A DNA stretch of 64,000 bases from Balanoglossus misakiensis (GCA_040954595.2 CM082581.2:7936001-8000000), one strand, 5' to 3'; positions 22,928-40,008 are shown, numbered from the stretch's first letter. The notes: generated by a model from the letters alone, not told the origin. Numbers and translations are program-made.

Positions 22928-24141
22928 TTCTTTTTCCACACGGAATCAAAACAAGACTCTCTACAGGTTGAATCGTTAAATTTACAAGTTACGTCATTAA
23001 GTTTTAGAGAGTCAAAAATGTAGGTACATGTTGTATCATAAAGACCACACACCGAGAAGTCAACTTCATACTTTATAAAACAGAAAACATCCTCATCTTC
23101 AAATTATCACACCTTTGCTATTTTAAGCAGGAGGTCTTGTAATCAGTGATGTTACATTCGTAAAAAATGTAAGAGCGAATCTCTTCTGAACGTCGATCAC
23201 TATTGGTCAGTGTTCTGTAAACCCACAGTGGGTAACATGGAAAGTTTTTAGTCTGTTATATTTCTCTGGTAGTCAGGAGAAGAAATTAATAGATAACCCG
23301 CACGTTTATTGTTCTTTATACATACATTATAGTGTTTAAAGTCATTGTATATTACAACTGCTTATTCCAGACTTCCATGAAGTCAGTTGAACTTCAAGTT
23401 GTTGTTTTTATTGAGAAAACTATAATTAGCGTTCAATAAATGTATACGGCAACATATTATACGGTCGTGTCGTCTCCTTAAATTACACAGCACGAAGATA
23501 CAGTGAATAAGACACAGTGAGCGTATTACTACCAAAGCAAGTTGTAGCCTGGAGAGTCATGTGTTATTGGTTGTACAGCGTCACGAACATAGAAAATGAC
23601 AGAAAACGAACACTTATGGTAATTGTAATCGAACAAAACTAATACACTGAACAGGGATTGTGGCTTTAAAGCGATGGTATTACATGTATAGGGTAATACC
23701 CAATACTTACCATCTCATGACAAGGAAACGCCATCTTATAATAAAAGCTCTCACAGCGCATGTGTCGAATTCTAAATCCACAAATGTGAAAGTGGTTACG
23801 TCACTGTGCAACGTCACATGTAGTATTACCGGTGACTAATAGGTAGAAATCACCTTCCGCCAGCAAGCGGCAACAATGAATTTTAATCAATTTGAACGGT
23901 TACTCTTTTTTGAGGAAATTTTGCTTTTCTGGCTACTTTATTCCGGGGGAATGTCAAAAATTCCTAAATATTCACCAAAATAACTTGCTTAGTCAGGTTT
24001 CCCCCAAAGCGAGTGTTTAAAGTGAGACCCCTCACCGCATCCCTCCGTTGCATCAGTGTGACTTGAGAAGAGCGTCTGAGAAACATCTTTGATAACATAC
24101 GCTATACAGCAAGACCAAACACGTCTTTTTATCGACATAGA
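22928..24141. other. Intergenic HCL-5 to HCL-6
   Basis: AATAAA at 23435-23440 is the probable HCL-5 poly(A) signal. No exon seen. No clear TATA box before HCL-6. Confidence 0.5.
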
Positions 24142-26954
<2,813 letters not shown>

Positions 26955-29347
26955 ATGTGATTTTGAGACCAGTAAATTCCCAGATGACATTCATCTCCTC
27001 ACGAAAAGGCATAAAAAGTACAATCGCAAGATTGAGAAGAAAAAAAACTTTAATGCGTTCATGCATTAACAAGTATTGTGATTTGGCACATTTTCCTATG
27101 CTATAATAGCATCGGGTGTCATTCTTTTAAGTATTGTGCATATTGCATACTTCTTTGTGGTTTAGTTCTATTATTAGTTATTGTGACGAAGTAATACCAG
27201 TTACTATTGCTGATTCGTGACTAAGCTAAAACTAGTTTCTATTTCTATATTGCATACTACAGTTTTTTACTTCAATTGAGATTGTAGCCTTGACTATGAC
27301 CCATGAGTAGCGTTCACATGCCACCTGTACACGTGCTTCTGCCACATAATTAACACAAAGGAATTTCTTAGTTTCTCGGTTTCGATGAGTTTCACGTGAC
27401 GTCATTTTAAATTCAGCCATCATGACAGGATGTCAGTGATTGTGATTTAATAGCAAGATTTGTTCACCAGCATGCACCCCCCCCCTCCCACTTCGAAATA
27501 TGCAACCTTTGTAAGCTTTGGCCAATTTATGATAAAACGCGGTCATTCCGCCAAACCTATTACTGTAACATAGAATTTCTACTGTGAATCATCGTAAACA
27601 CAAAGGGACTAGTTTCAATCCCTGGTTTTCATGCACTACATGTAATTCACTGAATGTTAAACGTATATGGTGGATGATAGCTTTATCAATTTAATATTAT
27701 TATATGTATTGATCAATGGTACTTATAGATAATTAAAGCGTATTAAAATATTATATACCAATCAAAATTGGCTATTCTTTCCTCGATTTATATCAAGAAG
27801 AAAATCACTATGGCGTTAATGTGACTGTATTTTTTGTAAAATAATGCAAAATAGAATCTCACACCCCAGATGACGTGGGAAAAGTTTTCTCACACGAGTT
27901 GGGAATATTTTGTCTGGCACTGGCCACAGGCGATTGGAAGACGAACGATGTCTAGGCTCTGTCTCTGACATTTTAATAGGTAGGATGTATGCTCCTCGCG
28001 AGAAAAGCTGTCCTTCTTAGATTAAACCTAGAGACGAGGCCTGAAGCTATCATCATAATTCACCATTAGGATACAGTTTATGTGTATTGAGTAATGTACT
28101 AAACTAGAAAATAGGTGCTTACGGTTCCGCCACCGATGCGAATCCTCTGATCGTTAAACCAATCATGCTTAAACTGGATGAATAAGGGGTTTATTTTTTT
28201 CTTTGGAAATTTAAATAAACTCCTTTTTCACCATGTCGGAACTCTCCTTAGTGGCGAAAAGCCCATTTTCTCTATGCCTGCGTGTGAATGAAAAACAAAT
28301 CTTGGGGTCCCATCGAGAATTACTCTGCCGTGGTAGTGGGCAAGCTCTCAAACATAAAAGTCACTTCGCTGGTCACGCTACGTGCCTCTGGAATTCCGAC
28401 GCATTCACACGGAAAAAAAACCGTACAGCCCGGGTGACTAACCCGGCGTTTTGGATGAATGTCAGTTTCTCACCTTGGTTTGCTGTGAAATCGGGCAAAC
28501 CACTGATTACAGACGCAAATTGTGTCTTGCGCGCACCATATGTTTTTTATGTGACACATTGGTCAACTTTTTTTCTCTAGCAAATGAGGACTCGTTATTG
28601 GACATCTCTATGCATAGTTGCTGAAATAAAATCTGAATTGAAGGACAGGACCGCAGAACACGTGTACGGGGTGTGTGCAATGTGGCAAAATTCAGAACCT
28701 TCACCGTTCAATTGCCACACTAAGGGACTGATCAGTTTTTTTCGGCCTCGGGGTGGTGAATTCACGGGGAGGTCACCCTGTTTTGGAATTGGTTAAAGGG
28801 GGGGGGTCACCGGGGGTCACTCACTTTCCCACGTTTTATGAAGTGGGGGGGGGGGGGCAGTCACTTTTTATATTCACAAAATAGCCTCCATCCCCCCCCC
28901 AGGCCGAAGAAACTGACCAGTCCCTAATAGCCAAACGGCACGGACACCCTGGATAATTCTTGACTCAGGACGAAGAAATGACCACCCCGATGCCCTGTGG
29001 TCAAATATGGCAATCAATGGGCGTGGATTTTCGTGACCAGCCCCTGATTCGTAATTGCTTTCCGATGATCAACTTCCTGGATTCCCGAAAATCTATAGAA
29101 AGCAGACCCTCAGGGCGGTGGCCAGCTCATTGAGGCATGGGTCGAATAAACGGTACGTGCTCTGGGCCATTCAGTTCGGCACCAATCGCATTGAAATAGC
29201 ATTGATCATGCGCAGTGCATGTCGTCCATGATGATTTCGACTTGAAAACATCCCAACAACAAAAGAGAGAGAAAAATACCACAAGGTGTATTTACAAGGC
29301 AATTCGGGGATTGTAGATGGGGAAAGTAAAAAAAGCAAACCAAACGG
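26955..29347. other. Intergenic HCL-6 to HCL-7
   Basis: No exon supported; contains the MITE at 28724-28924. A 115-codon frame at 28233-28580 has no recognisable features. Confidence 0.45.
28724..28924. mobile_element. Non-autonomous DNA transposon (MITE), PIF/Harbinger-like
   Basis: A 201-bp element with terminal inverted repeats of about 25 bases: left end GGGACTGATCAGTTTTTTTC, right end GAAGAAACTGACCAGTCCC (two mismatches in the first 20 paired positions). It is flanked by TAA on both sides (28721-28723 and 28925-28927), a 3-bp target duplication typical of PIF/Harbinger. The middle is rich in G and C runs. No transposase. Confidence 0.8.
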
Positions 29348-29536
29348 TGACGTCATTTTGCTGACTAAAGTTCCGAAATTGAATTTTTCCCAAGTGACCG
29401 CTTATATGTATATATGTATACATGTCGGAGTGGCTGAAGCAAATTTAATAATATATCGGTGGATTTTTTATGCGATGGCAAATGTACGATGACACGGCAC
29501 ATTGGCGAAAAAAAGATTCTATCTCGAGTATAAAAA
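29348..29536 (+). promoter_or_regulatory. HCL-7 promoter: CRE and TATA box
   Basis: Perfect CRE TGACGTCA at 29348-29355 and TATAAAAA at 29529-29536. ATG is 133 bases after the TATA box. Confidence 0.55.
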
Positions 29537-29668
29537 AGGTGACTAAAATTCGGTAAGATTCACTCGTCCGCAGATCTTAGACTCCACACTAGAAAACAGC
29601 AGTCGTGACCAGAAAGAATTTGTTAAAATATTGTCCGAAGTGAAGATTTTGAAGACCTTGCCGAAAAA

Positions 29669-31734
29669 ATGTTTCTTAAGCTTCCATCGATTCTTGTCGC
29701 CTTTACGATCGGTGTGTCTAATATTATTTGTCCAATAACATGTAAAGTTATTTTTTAAATTTTGATAAGTCACTCAAGACCGAGACCCTGTTCCATTTCG
29801 CTGATGAAGTTCTAATCAAAATTCTTGAACATGTGTCCCCCTAAAGTTCGTTCGTATTTTACTGCATATTTCTAGCTCAGAAAGGAGTTTAAAAGTGATG
29901 ACCATGGTCCATTCGTTTCATGTGCTTCTCTTCAGCACATTGAGCGAATTTCAAGTCAATTTGATGCCGCCCGCGTAAATAATTAACCCAATATATTCCT
30001 CGTCTTCTTTTTCAGCAACATTTGCGTCGTCCATCACATGTCACTTGGTCAGCTCAGACGTTCAAGAAGGGGAACTGTGTAACACGACCGCCGGCCTCGT
30101 CAAAATATTGATGCACGAGACGAGGAGAATTGAACGCCATTTTGTGAGTATCGCTATTGATCCCCCCCCCCCTCTCTCTCTCTCTGTAATCTCTGACGAC
30201 TAAATTTCGTTTTCAAAAAACATTGCAAATTTTCTACACGAGTATTCTGCTCTGTTGCCATTTTGTTCTAGTAACATATATTTTCAGATGAAGAAACTTT
30301 TTATGTTCAGCTTCGTTGCCTTCACTTCAGGTTTTCATGCGTTTGCAAAGTTGCGTCATGCATGGCAGTTCAAGTTATGCTTTAGGCGACGATAAACTAA
30401 CTTGAATCATTGGGACCCAAAATAGTCTTTTTTCCGGGAAGAATATCGATTTTATCTACGTCGTGCGTTGAACAGAAAAACTTCTCTTTACAACTCAAAA
30501 TTGTTGATGTTAATACCACATCTGCTCATACTATGCCATATAATACTATGGATGTCGCTGTCGATATATTGTCACTATTTTGCCTTTTCTTTCTTTATTA
30601 ACAGATACGGGAGAGGCTCAGCGAAGAATTTTATGACGATGAAACAATACAGCTCCCTTCACCCGACATGCCGTTCAAAACGTGGTTACAAATGTCGGTA
30701 GGTGTAAACAACAGAATTGGAGTCAACATTTTCTTGCATTATTATTATTGATCGATCGACCGACCAACCAACCAACCAACCAACCAACAACCAACCAACC
30801 AACCAACCAATCAATCAATTAACTTGACATCTTCCATTTCTAATAATCAATGAAAGTTACGCAGGACTTACAAAATTAACACAGTCCATCCTTGTAAAGC
30901 AGCATAAATTGGATTCACTATTGTAATTGCCGGCAGCACTTGGGCGCGTACATTTCATGAAATCGTGCGCTTTTGTTTTCTCCATTCAAATAGAGCTTAC
31001 AGCGACTTCTGGTGACAAGTGCTGATCTCGAAGAATTCCGCATCTTTTTGGTTCAAGTGGCCGAAGACGAACGTGACAATGACGATCGCTTGAATTTCGC
31101 CGTGGACGTCGAGAGACTGATCATTCGGCTGATGCGAGTACAGACGAACACGAACGAACTGGTAAGGAGGCGTTCATACCGCCTTTCCTAATTAGCACAT
31201 TGGCATTAAGCAGTCAGTGAAAAGAGGTTTTGTGACTGGAGATATACCGGTGTTCTATTGTGCTCTGTGCGGTGCATGTGAATGCTGCTCGAAGCAATGA
31301 AAGGGGCGTTTTGTATACGCCGTTCTACACGATTGGATCGACAGCGGCCTACATAGACAAGTTGTTTCGGCCGAAATATACAGTGAACGCTGCCGCACCT
31401 GTCAAACCCAATTTCGTATCCTGTCCAATGAAAACTTTGCGACAGTTTTTTTTATCCTACATTTTACACAACAATGGTCCAGTTTATCGTGTCTATTGGC
31501 CGACACCGAAATGATGATAGCGCTGTTCCCTTTTCCCTTCTACAGCTTTTACAGTTCTCGTATCCTATACCCAACAACTCGGCCGTGCGTCGCCAAGCAA
31601 TGGAATCTGTAGCGAGCAGGAACACGGACACCGTCGCATGGGACCTGGCCGTACTGCAATCGTTCGGAAGTTATCTTCAGCTACCGAAGCGAAATTTCGA
31701 ATACATGGCACATGTTTTGTCAAGACAAGATTGA
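29669..31734 (+). CDS. HCL-7, secreted helical-cytokine-like protein
   Basis: Exons 29669-29711, 30016-30143, 30605-30697, 30994-31161 and 31546-31734, phases 1-0-0-0, give 206 residues, near the size of IL-6 or growth hormone. The signal peptide is MFLKLPSILVAFTIATFASS (alanine codon split by intron 1). Exon 2 ends in LVKILMHETRRIERHF (to residue 57), after an NTT site. Exon 3 (58-88) is IRERLSEEFYDDETIQLPSP, similar in pattern to IRERF of HCL-9 and KEERF of HCL-2. Exon 4 (89-144) has two helices (LEEFRIFLVQVAEDE; FAVDVERLIIRLMRVQ). Exon 5 (145-206) ends in WDLAVLQSFGSYLQL and a basic tail. The intron 1 donor is GTGTGT, weaker than the rest. Confidence 0.8.
30760..30815. repeat. (CCAA)n microsatellite in HCL-7 intron 3
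   Basis: About 12 imperfect copies of the tetramer CCAA. Confidence 0.9.
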
Positions 31735-34700
31735 GTTGATGTCATAATAAGCAAAAGATGGCCAGCCTATATTATATATAGGGTGCCCGTTTAACCCATT
31801 TACAGTATCCGACATGTGCCGGTAGAGTATAAATCAAGTTTCTGTATGTCATATTGACAAAGTGGCGTTAGATTTTTTTGACAGAAATAAGTAATATTTA
31901 AGATATACGGTCACCTATACCACCACATTTTCCATAGAAAGTTCAAACATAGCCAATCACATATTTTCGGTAGTTGGTACAAGCGAAAAAAAGTGCGAGA
32001 CCACATGGTCATTCGAACAGTATGACACGCTTTTTTGACCAAATATTGACATTATGAAAATAACAGGTGACTGTATACCTTTAAATCTCACCCCATGTTC
32101 CAGAATATTTAACGCCGTGAACACTATAGCATTTAAATTCGTTGTTTCATAGCCATCTAAAGATAGAAATCTGCCTAGTTTTGCTTCCTTTTCATTTCAA
32201 TATTTGAAATGAGCGTATGAGTAATTGTCATGAAAAGTACAATACTTCACAAAGGTGACGGGCGAATTCCATCGCAGTGACGTCATAACACACCTATTGT
32301 ATTAGTAGAAATGGCACAGAACATGCCCATTCCGTCACGTCAATTAGTGCCATGGGCAAGTTCTTATTGTAGACAATTACATTTTATACTGCTTCTATTT
32401 TTAGTCTAGTTTCCGGGTCGTAAGAATCAATTGCTAATCGTTTATATTAATTCATTTTGCCGCAGTGGTTCTCAGAGTTACTGCTTCCTATAGACATCGC
32501 TGATTTATCATAAAGTTATTTGTATGATTGATATTAATACGAGGAATACATCAATTTGGAATATATTTGTGCAGTACAGAGAATAGGTTTAATAAGTAAT
32601 TTTCATTCTATCATTTTTTCTCAAAGTAAAGAATTATTGTCGTAATATGTACTAACATTATCAAGTGCGTAATTATTTATTGCTGTTAATAAAGTTTACA
32701 AGTAATCTGGGATTAGCTGGTTTGTTATTTTCTTGCTTAGTTGTTCTGCGTCAGCCTTGAGAAAAATCTCCTAATTTCTCCGCAACCGATGAGAGAAGAT
32801 TAAAGTAAGTGGTACAAAATGAAGCGTGGGTGTATCTCACAAAGGAGTAGAAAAAACAGGAAACACGCTTGTTGTGTTCCCGTGACACACCTTACGTCTC
32901 ACGGGGCGTTGGTGTTTGAACAACTAACTGAACGTATCCGTATCGCTTGAGGCTGTGTTCGTCGTTTCGCCAAGTGACCACCAAGGCCTTTGCAACCTCT
33001 TCGCTATAACAGCGCCACCTATAGCTGGAATGACCTTTAAACAGGTGCAGCATAGTAAAACAAGAGAATCTTACACCAAAGAGTTGTGGCGCTCTCACAT
33101 AGCATTAACTCTTTCACCACCGTGACTGCTGCAGGACCATGTTTGATCGGTGGTGTATACATGTATCTTGTCCCCCTTTAAAATATACAGGCAGTGACGA
33201 TACCTTTGTTCCTGTCAAAATACAGAGGTGTCAGGTAGAAAGTGCAGATTCCAAACGATGCATTTAAAAACTGGGAATGCAACCCACAATAGCTGCTGCA
33301 GAAGAGTGATCACGCCCTCGCTGTTATCAATGAGAGAGCAACTCATCACAACCTGATATTGTTGGTTGTTGTACATGAACATGGTAGGCTTTGTCGGTTT
33401 GTGATGACAAACGACTAACATTAGATTTAAATGAAATGTCAAACTGCACGGTTCACGGCCAAGTCACACGTACTGAGTGCAACCGAGGGGAGAGAAATAA
33501 ATTGCGGAGGAGGACGTGTGTACTGTAACAATTTTCAGCGTTTTTAGGTTAATTGAACATATTTGCGCTGCCAAGCCGCATATTAAAAAACAACGCCCAT
33601 CAGTGAATGCAGGTAATAACGGGATTTGGTTTAAGGGAGCATCCTTTCTTTCAAAATTTTCCTGATTAAAATAAAGAACGCAACCTACTGGAGAGCTTTG
33701 CAACAAATATACACTGCGATTATTGTTATTCGAAATATGTTTATTGGTGTCATAAAAAACTTGTTTCCATTAATGGGAAATTCCAATGTGTCTTCGACGG
33801 AAATTTTACTTACAGATTTACTTTAGTAATAATAATGCATTTACCGGAAATGGTTTTGGCCCACCAAGGATGAGTTTTGGCTTTCCTACATGTATACATG
33901 TACATCTTTTAAATCCCGGAAGCTTCTCCATTTGTCAGTTTATTTCTACTATGATAACGCGATTTCTATAACATCCCAAATTAAACCGTCCCATTCAAAT
34001 TAAATAATTCTATGAAGACCGTCGTTGACATGCCTTCAAAGTTTAACACCATATTGATATTTAATTGTGACATATGTATGAAATGTTCACAAAGGACGGA
34101 ACGCAACTTGCATTGACTGTAAGGCAACGATATTTCGGCCAATGTTTTTTGTTTTATCGCATAGCCGCCGACGGGGTAACTTTGATGATTTCGTTCAGTG
34201 TGTGTAGGTGTGTGCCGGTTAAGCCGCGGGGGGTGGGCCGTGAGTACGTTCTTTCATCTTGGCGTGGTCAAATCAGAATCAGTAAAGAGAATCAGCCGTG
34301 TACGCCGCGCATGCGTGATGAGTTGACTTCTGCAAAATTGAAGGATGCACGGCGGATGTCGTTTCACAAAGTTGACCCGGCACAAACGCTACATTAGAAC
34401 ATTAAATTGAAATGCACCGTTCACGTTCTTCCAGCGCTTCCGCGTTTCACAACTAACCCCATAGGTACATCTGTTCACGTGATCTTGGTGCGAGTACCAC
34501 CGCCTACGTTCGAACTAAGCTCACAAATTGAAAATTATAACCTACGTGCACATTATAGCGAACTTTAAAGTGAAAGTTGGACACATCCATACGCCTCCCT
34601 TGCAATCATGCTGCAATATTAATCCTTTCCGCCTGCCAGTGTAGAATATGAGAAGTAGAGACCACAATTGAGCTCTGGTCGGCAGATTCTAACGGACGAT

Positions 34701-37013
34701 CAGAATCGTAAACACAAAGCCTTGAAAAGTCGCAAGCCCAGTCATGATAGACCGACTTGGACATGGGCGGGGTTCAAATTAATAATGTGTTTGTTGGTCA
34801 GTGTTTTGGTCGAAGATTGTCCGTGCAGAGGCCAGCTCGTTCGAATGAGTGTTGAAAATAAGTGTTGTTCAATCAATTATTCTAGGAGTACCAGTTTCCT
34901 TGTAAGAGAAAATCTAGTATTATGAAAATCCTTGCAATAGTGGCATTTTACCAATATTAATTTGGTCCTGAAGTCAAGTTGAAGCTCAAAACGCCAAATT
35001 CAGTTCCGATTACTCAGTTGGAATTTTTTAGTCAAAGCGCGACTGTCTCTAAAAACACGCACCTCTCTTTCTGAGGAAACACAATCCTTATAAGGCCTCT
35101 ATTCCTCTTCTCTTCACAGTGGATGTTTAGATTTCGGCAAATTTCAAAGCTTCAAAGTCAAAAGACAGGGGGTTACCACGTTGTACTAAACGTGGATCGA
35201 CGGAAGGCAACGTAGAACTCCATAGACGTATCATTTGATGCGAGCCAAATTTCACTGCACTGCACTAGCACTGTAACCCGTTACAGCCATAGCATTGACT
35301 GGACTACACAAGACAAGGCGGATACTTCCTCGTTGGTCAAAACCAACAAAGGTGGTTTTCAAGTAGCGGACAAAGCGAAATATTTGCAGATTATTGAAAA
35401 CGCGTTAAATCGAGTGCTTCCCCAAATCTATTGCGGTCAACAAGTTTGTTTTTTCACTGACTCAAACGGACACTTCGGAGTACAGAACAGTGAATGAAAT
35501 CAGATTGTCGACAAAGACCAGGTTCTTTCTTTCGGTTACTTTACTAACTATCACCTTCCAAACAACTTCAATTCTCGAGACTCCATTTGGTGGCCGATCA
35601 AATTCCTCGGTCTTCGGCTGAAATACAACTTCCGAGTTTCCCCGACAGTTTTCGTGAGATATATCGAATTTAATAGACTCCAATTCCTTTACCTGTTTCG
35701 TCGAATCTCAACCATGAACAGTGTGAGTAATGTCAGGTACAGTTTATGATGCTGATTTATCACCACATGACAACAACGTTGACTTACACAGTCTCATACA
35801 CTAAAGACACGCTACTCGACATTTCTTTTTGACAGATTAAAAAGACATTTCTTGAACTCTCCAAACACCTTCTTTCCCAACACCGTCCAATAGTCAATTT
35901 AAACGCCTTGCCTGACTAAAATCAGCGCGTGGGATGGTGTATGATATCCGAGTTCTGTTACCTATTCTAACATTAATGATACTTGTGGATAAAATAACCC
36001 AGAATTCGGCGAAATTGCGTCTCCAAGAGAAGGCATTTTCTTCGGCATGTGGGTGGGTGTGAGAGAAAACCCCTCCCTTTGATTATTTTGTGGACAAGAA
36101 AGACCTCGAGACAGACTTTCGTAAACTCATTCACAGATTGCAGCGAGGTAATACATGTACTTTTAACTAGTAAGGCAAGGTCGGGTATAGCCATGTTAAA
36201 CGCCTACAGATTTTTTTTGTTAACCGTAAGACTTTTGTCGACATCTATTTTGGGTCACAGCTACTGTAAACCTAACACTTTTGAGCCATACATCGGATTT
36301 TTTGCAAGGAATTTGGGGATTACATAGCTAAGCTACTATACATGCACATGGGGACTTTCCATCGGCCCACGAGAAAAAAAAACACACCTAGAAAAACAAA
36401 TTTTAACTGAATGAAATATCTCTGGAACAAATACACTTTAAAATTTCCAAAACGTCTGGAGATAATTTTTTTTGAATGGTCCCCGTATGTTTTGGAGAGA
36501 AAAGATAAAACACAATCGACCAACCACCGTAGGTACCCACCTGTAGGAGATACGCAGTGGAAAACCTGATATACAATAGTGTTTAAAATGTTTCGGGACA
36601 ACGTGGTAATTTCTGGCCGGCCACACTATAGTCAGATCACACCGTTAATTGTGATATGTACAAATGTCAAGGTACGCCGGTGTTATTTGCCGCGATGTGT
36701 AACAGCAAAATCCTGTGGAGCTATTGTAAATTCTTAAGTAAACCGGTTTTTAGATTGAATAAGTAGATCAATGTACGGAGGGTACCGATGGGGCTGTGTC
36801 GTACACGTCAGCTTTTTTCCTTCAATAAATGGGCAAATTTAAACTCGCGGTTGGGAAAACTGCATTAGGTCGGGTACGCCACCTCCAAACGAAGTATTCC
36901 AGTTTGACTCATGTGACATAAATAATAAACAAACAGCACAGGGAGGGGGGTCATGTATTCATTATCAAATCGACCCGATTACAATAGAGAATTGACACTT
37001 TTATGGTGGTTTC
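31735..37013. other. Long gene-free stretch, HCL-7 to HCL-8
   Basis: The first kilobase is the HCL-7 3' UTR: TTATTTATT at 32673-32681 and AATAAA at 32688-32693. The remaining 4.3 kb holds no exon I can support. A short EYRTVN-coding patch near 35475 is discussed as rejected. Confidence 0.45.
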
Positions 37014-37197
37014 GGGGAACTTCCCTCGTCATGGCGGGATCAAACGCCGGGTATATCGAAGTTCTGATATATAAATACACGTATATATAAATATATTGCG
37101 AAATTTTGGTTGATTCCCACCCTCTTAAAATTACCGCAATTTGTCATGGTTTTGGAGTTTGGTTTGTGTAGACGACAATGGAGTCAGGATATAAAAG
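37014..37197 (+). promoter_or_regulatory. HCL-8 promoter: kappaB-like site and TATA box
   Basis: GGGGAACTTCCC at 37014-37025 fits GGGRNNYYCC; TATAAAAG at 37190-37197; the ATG at 37296 is in good context (CCACCATGA). Confidence 0.6.
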
Positions 37198-37295
37198 TCA
37201 TTGGCAACCGGCGGATGTCTTATCAGTTTTTGAAACTTGATATCGCACGCTTGATTCACCTGGTACCAATCTGACCACTGCTAAATACTCCCACC

Positions 37296-40008
37296 ATGAC
37301 GATGATCAAGGTATTTCTAATGAAATGTAAGTATTTTTCATGTACTTCTCACGACAAAAATAGTTAATTTTGGTGAACGCTGAACGCTTCTCTTTTCGAG
37401 TCTTTAATTTGATACCGTGTTGCTGTGATAAAGCCACGCAAAGCTTCAACTGAAGGCACAGCTAAACTTAGGGAGACTAACAAGAGCCGTTCCAAAGGTC
37501 GACCCTCTTTTGATTTTGAGTAATTTCACAGATTCCTTAGAGTTTTGATGTTGTTTGTAACATAGAAACTACGAGGTATTTTAATATTACATGTATTTGC
37601 GAAATATCAATTTTAATGTAAAGTGTTAGAAAAAGCTACTGTTTTTCAATAATTAAAATCTTTGTCTTTCTGACGACTTGCGCTAATTCAGAATATTAAA
37701 AGAGAAAATGAAAGTAAAGAAACCCAACTTCAAGACGACAACTCTGGTCATTTCATTTCAGTCAACAAATTCCGATATGCTAAGTCACAAGGGCGTGTTT
37801 TCCACTGCCGTAGTCATTTCTTTCAAACATTCAACTTTATAATCCCGTCTGTTGTTTCTTCTAATTTTGAGACTAAATAGTTGTTCAAGTCTCTACAGTG
37901 AATCTGTTTGCGTTCATCTTTATCAGAAAAGATTCAAACGCAGAAATAAGCTCCTATTTCGCTACGAGCGTATTGTTCTACCCATATATCTCGCTCGCCT
38001 TATACTGTTGTTGACTGCAAATCCATTGTTATCCAACATACAATAGCTTTATTTTCTGAACGACGAACTATGTATTCCCCCCGTTTTTCTGAGAAACAGG
38101 TTGGCTGCTGCTGTTGCTTCGGAGCTCTTGCGTTTTGGCGGCACCCCGTCACCGTGGCCACGGTCACCACACTCAACACGACGGGACGTCACTGGACGCC
38201 GACATCTGGCGTCAGATCGTTTGTGAATGGAAGGAGAGGGGACAACTCTCCGCCGCCGTCCATCTGCTGCAGTATAACACGGACTGTGCCTTCGACAGTT
38301 TTGTAAGTACAGTGAAACCTGACAGCTCTCACATCAAGACACCTCTCTATTTAGGACAGATTTTTTTCAAAACAAAAGTCACAGTTTGAATAGAATATTA
38401 CTGTCTATAAAGAACACCTTTCTACTAAGGACAGATTTTCTGGTCAAAGAGATACATGTATACAGTAAATGCCCCTCGACACTCAAATTTCACACATATA
38501 CATGTACAACTCCTGCGTTCGCTACTCGATGACTGGATAATACATGTATATAGTAAACAAATTAAAGGCGGCTTAGACTGTTGAGCTAAATCAACCTTAT
38601 ATTGGCATGTAAATTAGAGGTGACTGTATACATGTACCTTTAGGGTGCATGCCATCCATACTGTATGGCAACCAAAAAGGTTTAAATCGCTGATAACTGA
38701 CAAAAATAAACTATCAGTGTGAAAATGACCTTGAAGGTACGATGTTCTGCCAGTCACCCGTGACCGACACAACAACTGTACACTTTTCGATTAAACGCGT
38801 TGCCAGGCCAGGGTACATACTTACGCATTGAATCGAAGCAATTTGCACCCGGAACTAGCACCCGGAACTGATATCATAACAAGTTTAGGGTTGAAATAAT
38901 GTCACAGTTTATCTACCAGCGCGCCTGGCATGACAATATATATATATATTTTTTTTTCAGATAACGTTAAGGTTTCACCGAGAAATTCCCGCCGACTATC
39001 CAGACACCAGCATTGTTGCCCATTCACCTCAACTGCCTGTACTGAGGACGAGCAGAGCCTGGCTCAAACGAATCAGGGTATGGATTATCACTGTGTTGTT
39101 AATTACTACACATGCATAAGAACATGTACATGGCCACCGAGTCGAGGCTCTAGGACAGTTACCCCCTGGCGATTTATCCTATGACCTCCACGCTGATACT
39201 GGCGAGTGGTCTATATGTTGGCAATCCAATGGAAGTTATAAGGGGACTGGAGAGGGGGGGGGGAAGACGGATGGGGCTGAAAGGGAGGGGCGGGAGATTA
39301 GAAAAGAGAAGAAAACAAAATCAAAAGTTTTTTTTTAAAACAGGAAACACCGGACTGGCTTCAGATGATAAGACAAAGCAACGCTGCACTGAAGCAATTC
39401 GAGGTCCCCATCCGGGACATTTTGGAATGGGAACAGAGACAAACCGACCCAGCCTCTGTCGTCATCACGGAAGACCTCCAGAAGTCATTAAGGCAGATGT
39501 TGGAATTAGAGAACTTACTTGACCAACTGGTAAGTCGGTCACCTGTCTTTATATGTACATGACTGTACACTAACTGACATTCCGCTCCGTGTCGATGTGA
39601 AAGGTCAAACCACCAGGAACTTCAAATCACGAGATGTGTTCTCCGAACGACTGGGTTTTAGCAACGATACACGTACATGTACAAAGACGATAGCTTTCTC
39701 TCCGGCGCCAATCAGTCGAGATGTTTCTAAAACAACAATATTGTTTTCAGATTCTGATGTACAGAATCCCGGATTTGGACAACTCCTCGGGCGATTCACA
39801 ACCATTGGCCGACGACGAAGACTACGAAGACTATTCGTCCTCGGCGAGCGGCGACCGAGAAGAGGACGAGGACAGCGATGACGTCACCATCAGCAGATTA
39901 CTGGAAAATCGCGTGGTTCTCGCCAACTTCCGAATGATGATAACAAATTTGAAAATCCGCCTGGAAGCGTTCGAGCACAATTTTCCTGACTGGGTAGCGA
40001 TGTGTTAA
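37296..40008 (+). CDS. HCL-8, secreted helical-cytokine-like protein
   Basis: Exons 37296-37326, 38100-38302, 38961-39077, 39344-39529 and 39751-40008, phases 1-0-0-0, give 264 residues. The signal peptide is MTMIKVFLMKC (split cysteine) plus WLLLLLRSSCVLA. Exon 2 continues with a His-rich patch (HRGHGHHTQH), then helix A (DIWRQIVCEWKERGQLSAAV, to residue 78). Exon 3 (79-117) is the loop exon. Exon 4 (118-179) has two helices (WLQMIRQSNAALKQFEVPIR; DLQKSLRQMLELENLLDQL). Exon 5 (180-264) has a very acidic loop (ADDEDYEDYSSSASGDREED), then the last helix RVVLANFRMMITNLKIRL. The acidic C-D loop is the longest of the simple members. Confidence 0.8.

Noticed and set aside
28233-28580. 115-codon plus-strand open frame
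   Set aside because: No splice support, domains or relatives in the window.
35459-35540. Frame reading TSEYRTVNEIRL, like the EYRTVN motif of HCL exon 4
   Set aside because: Only six residues and about 14 bases match, with no neighbouring helix, acceptor or other exons; probably chance, at best a relic.
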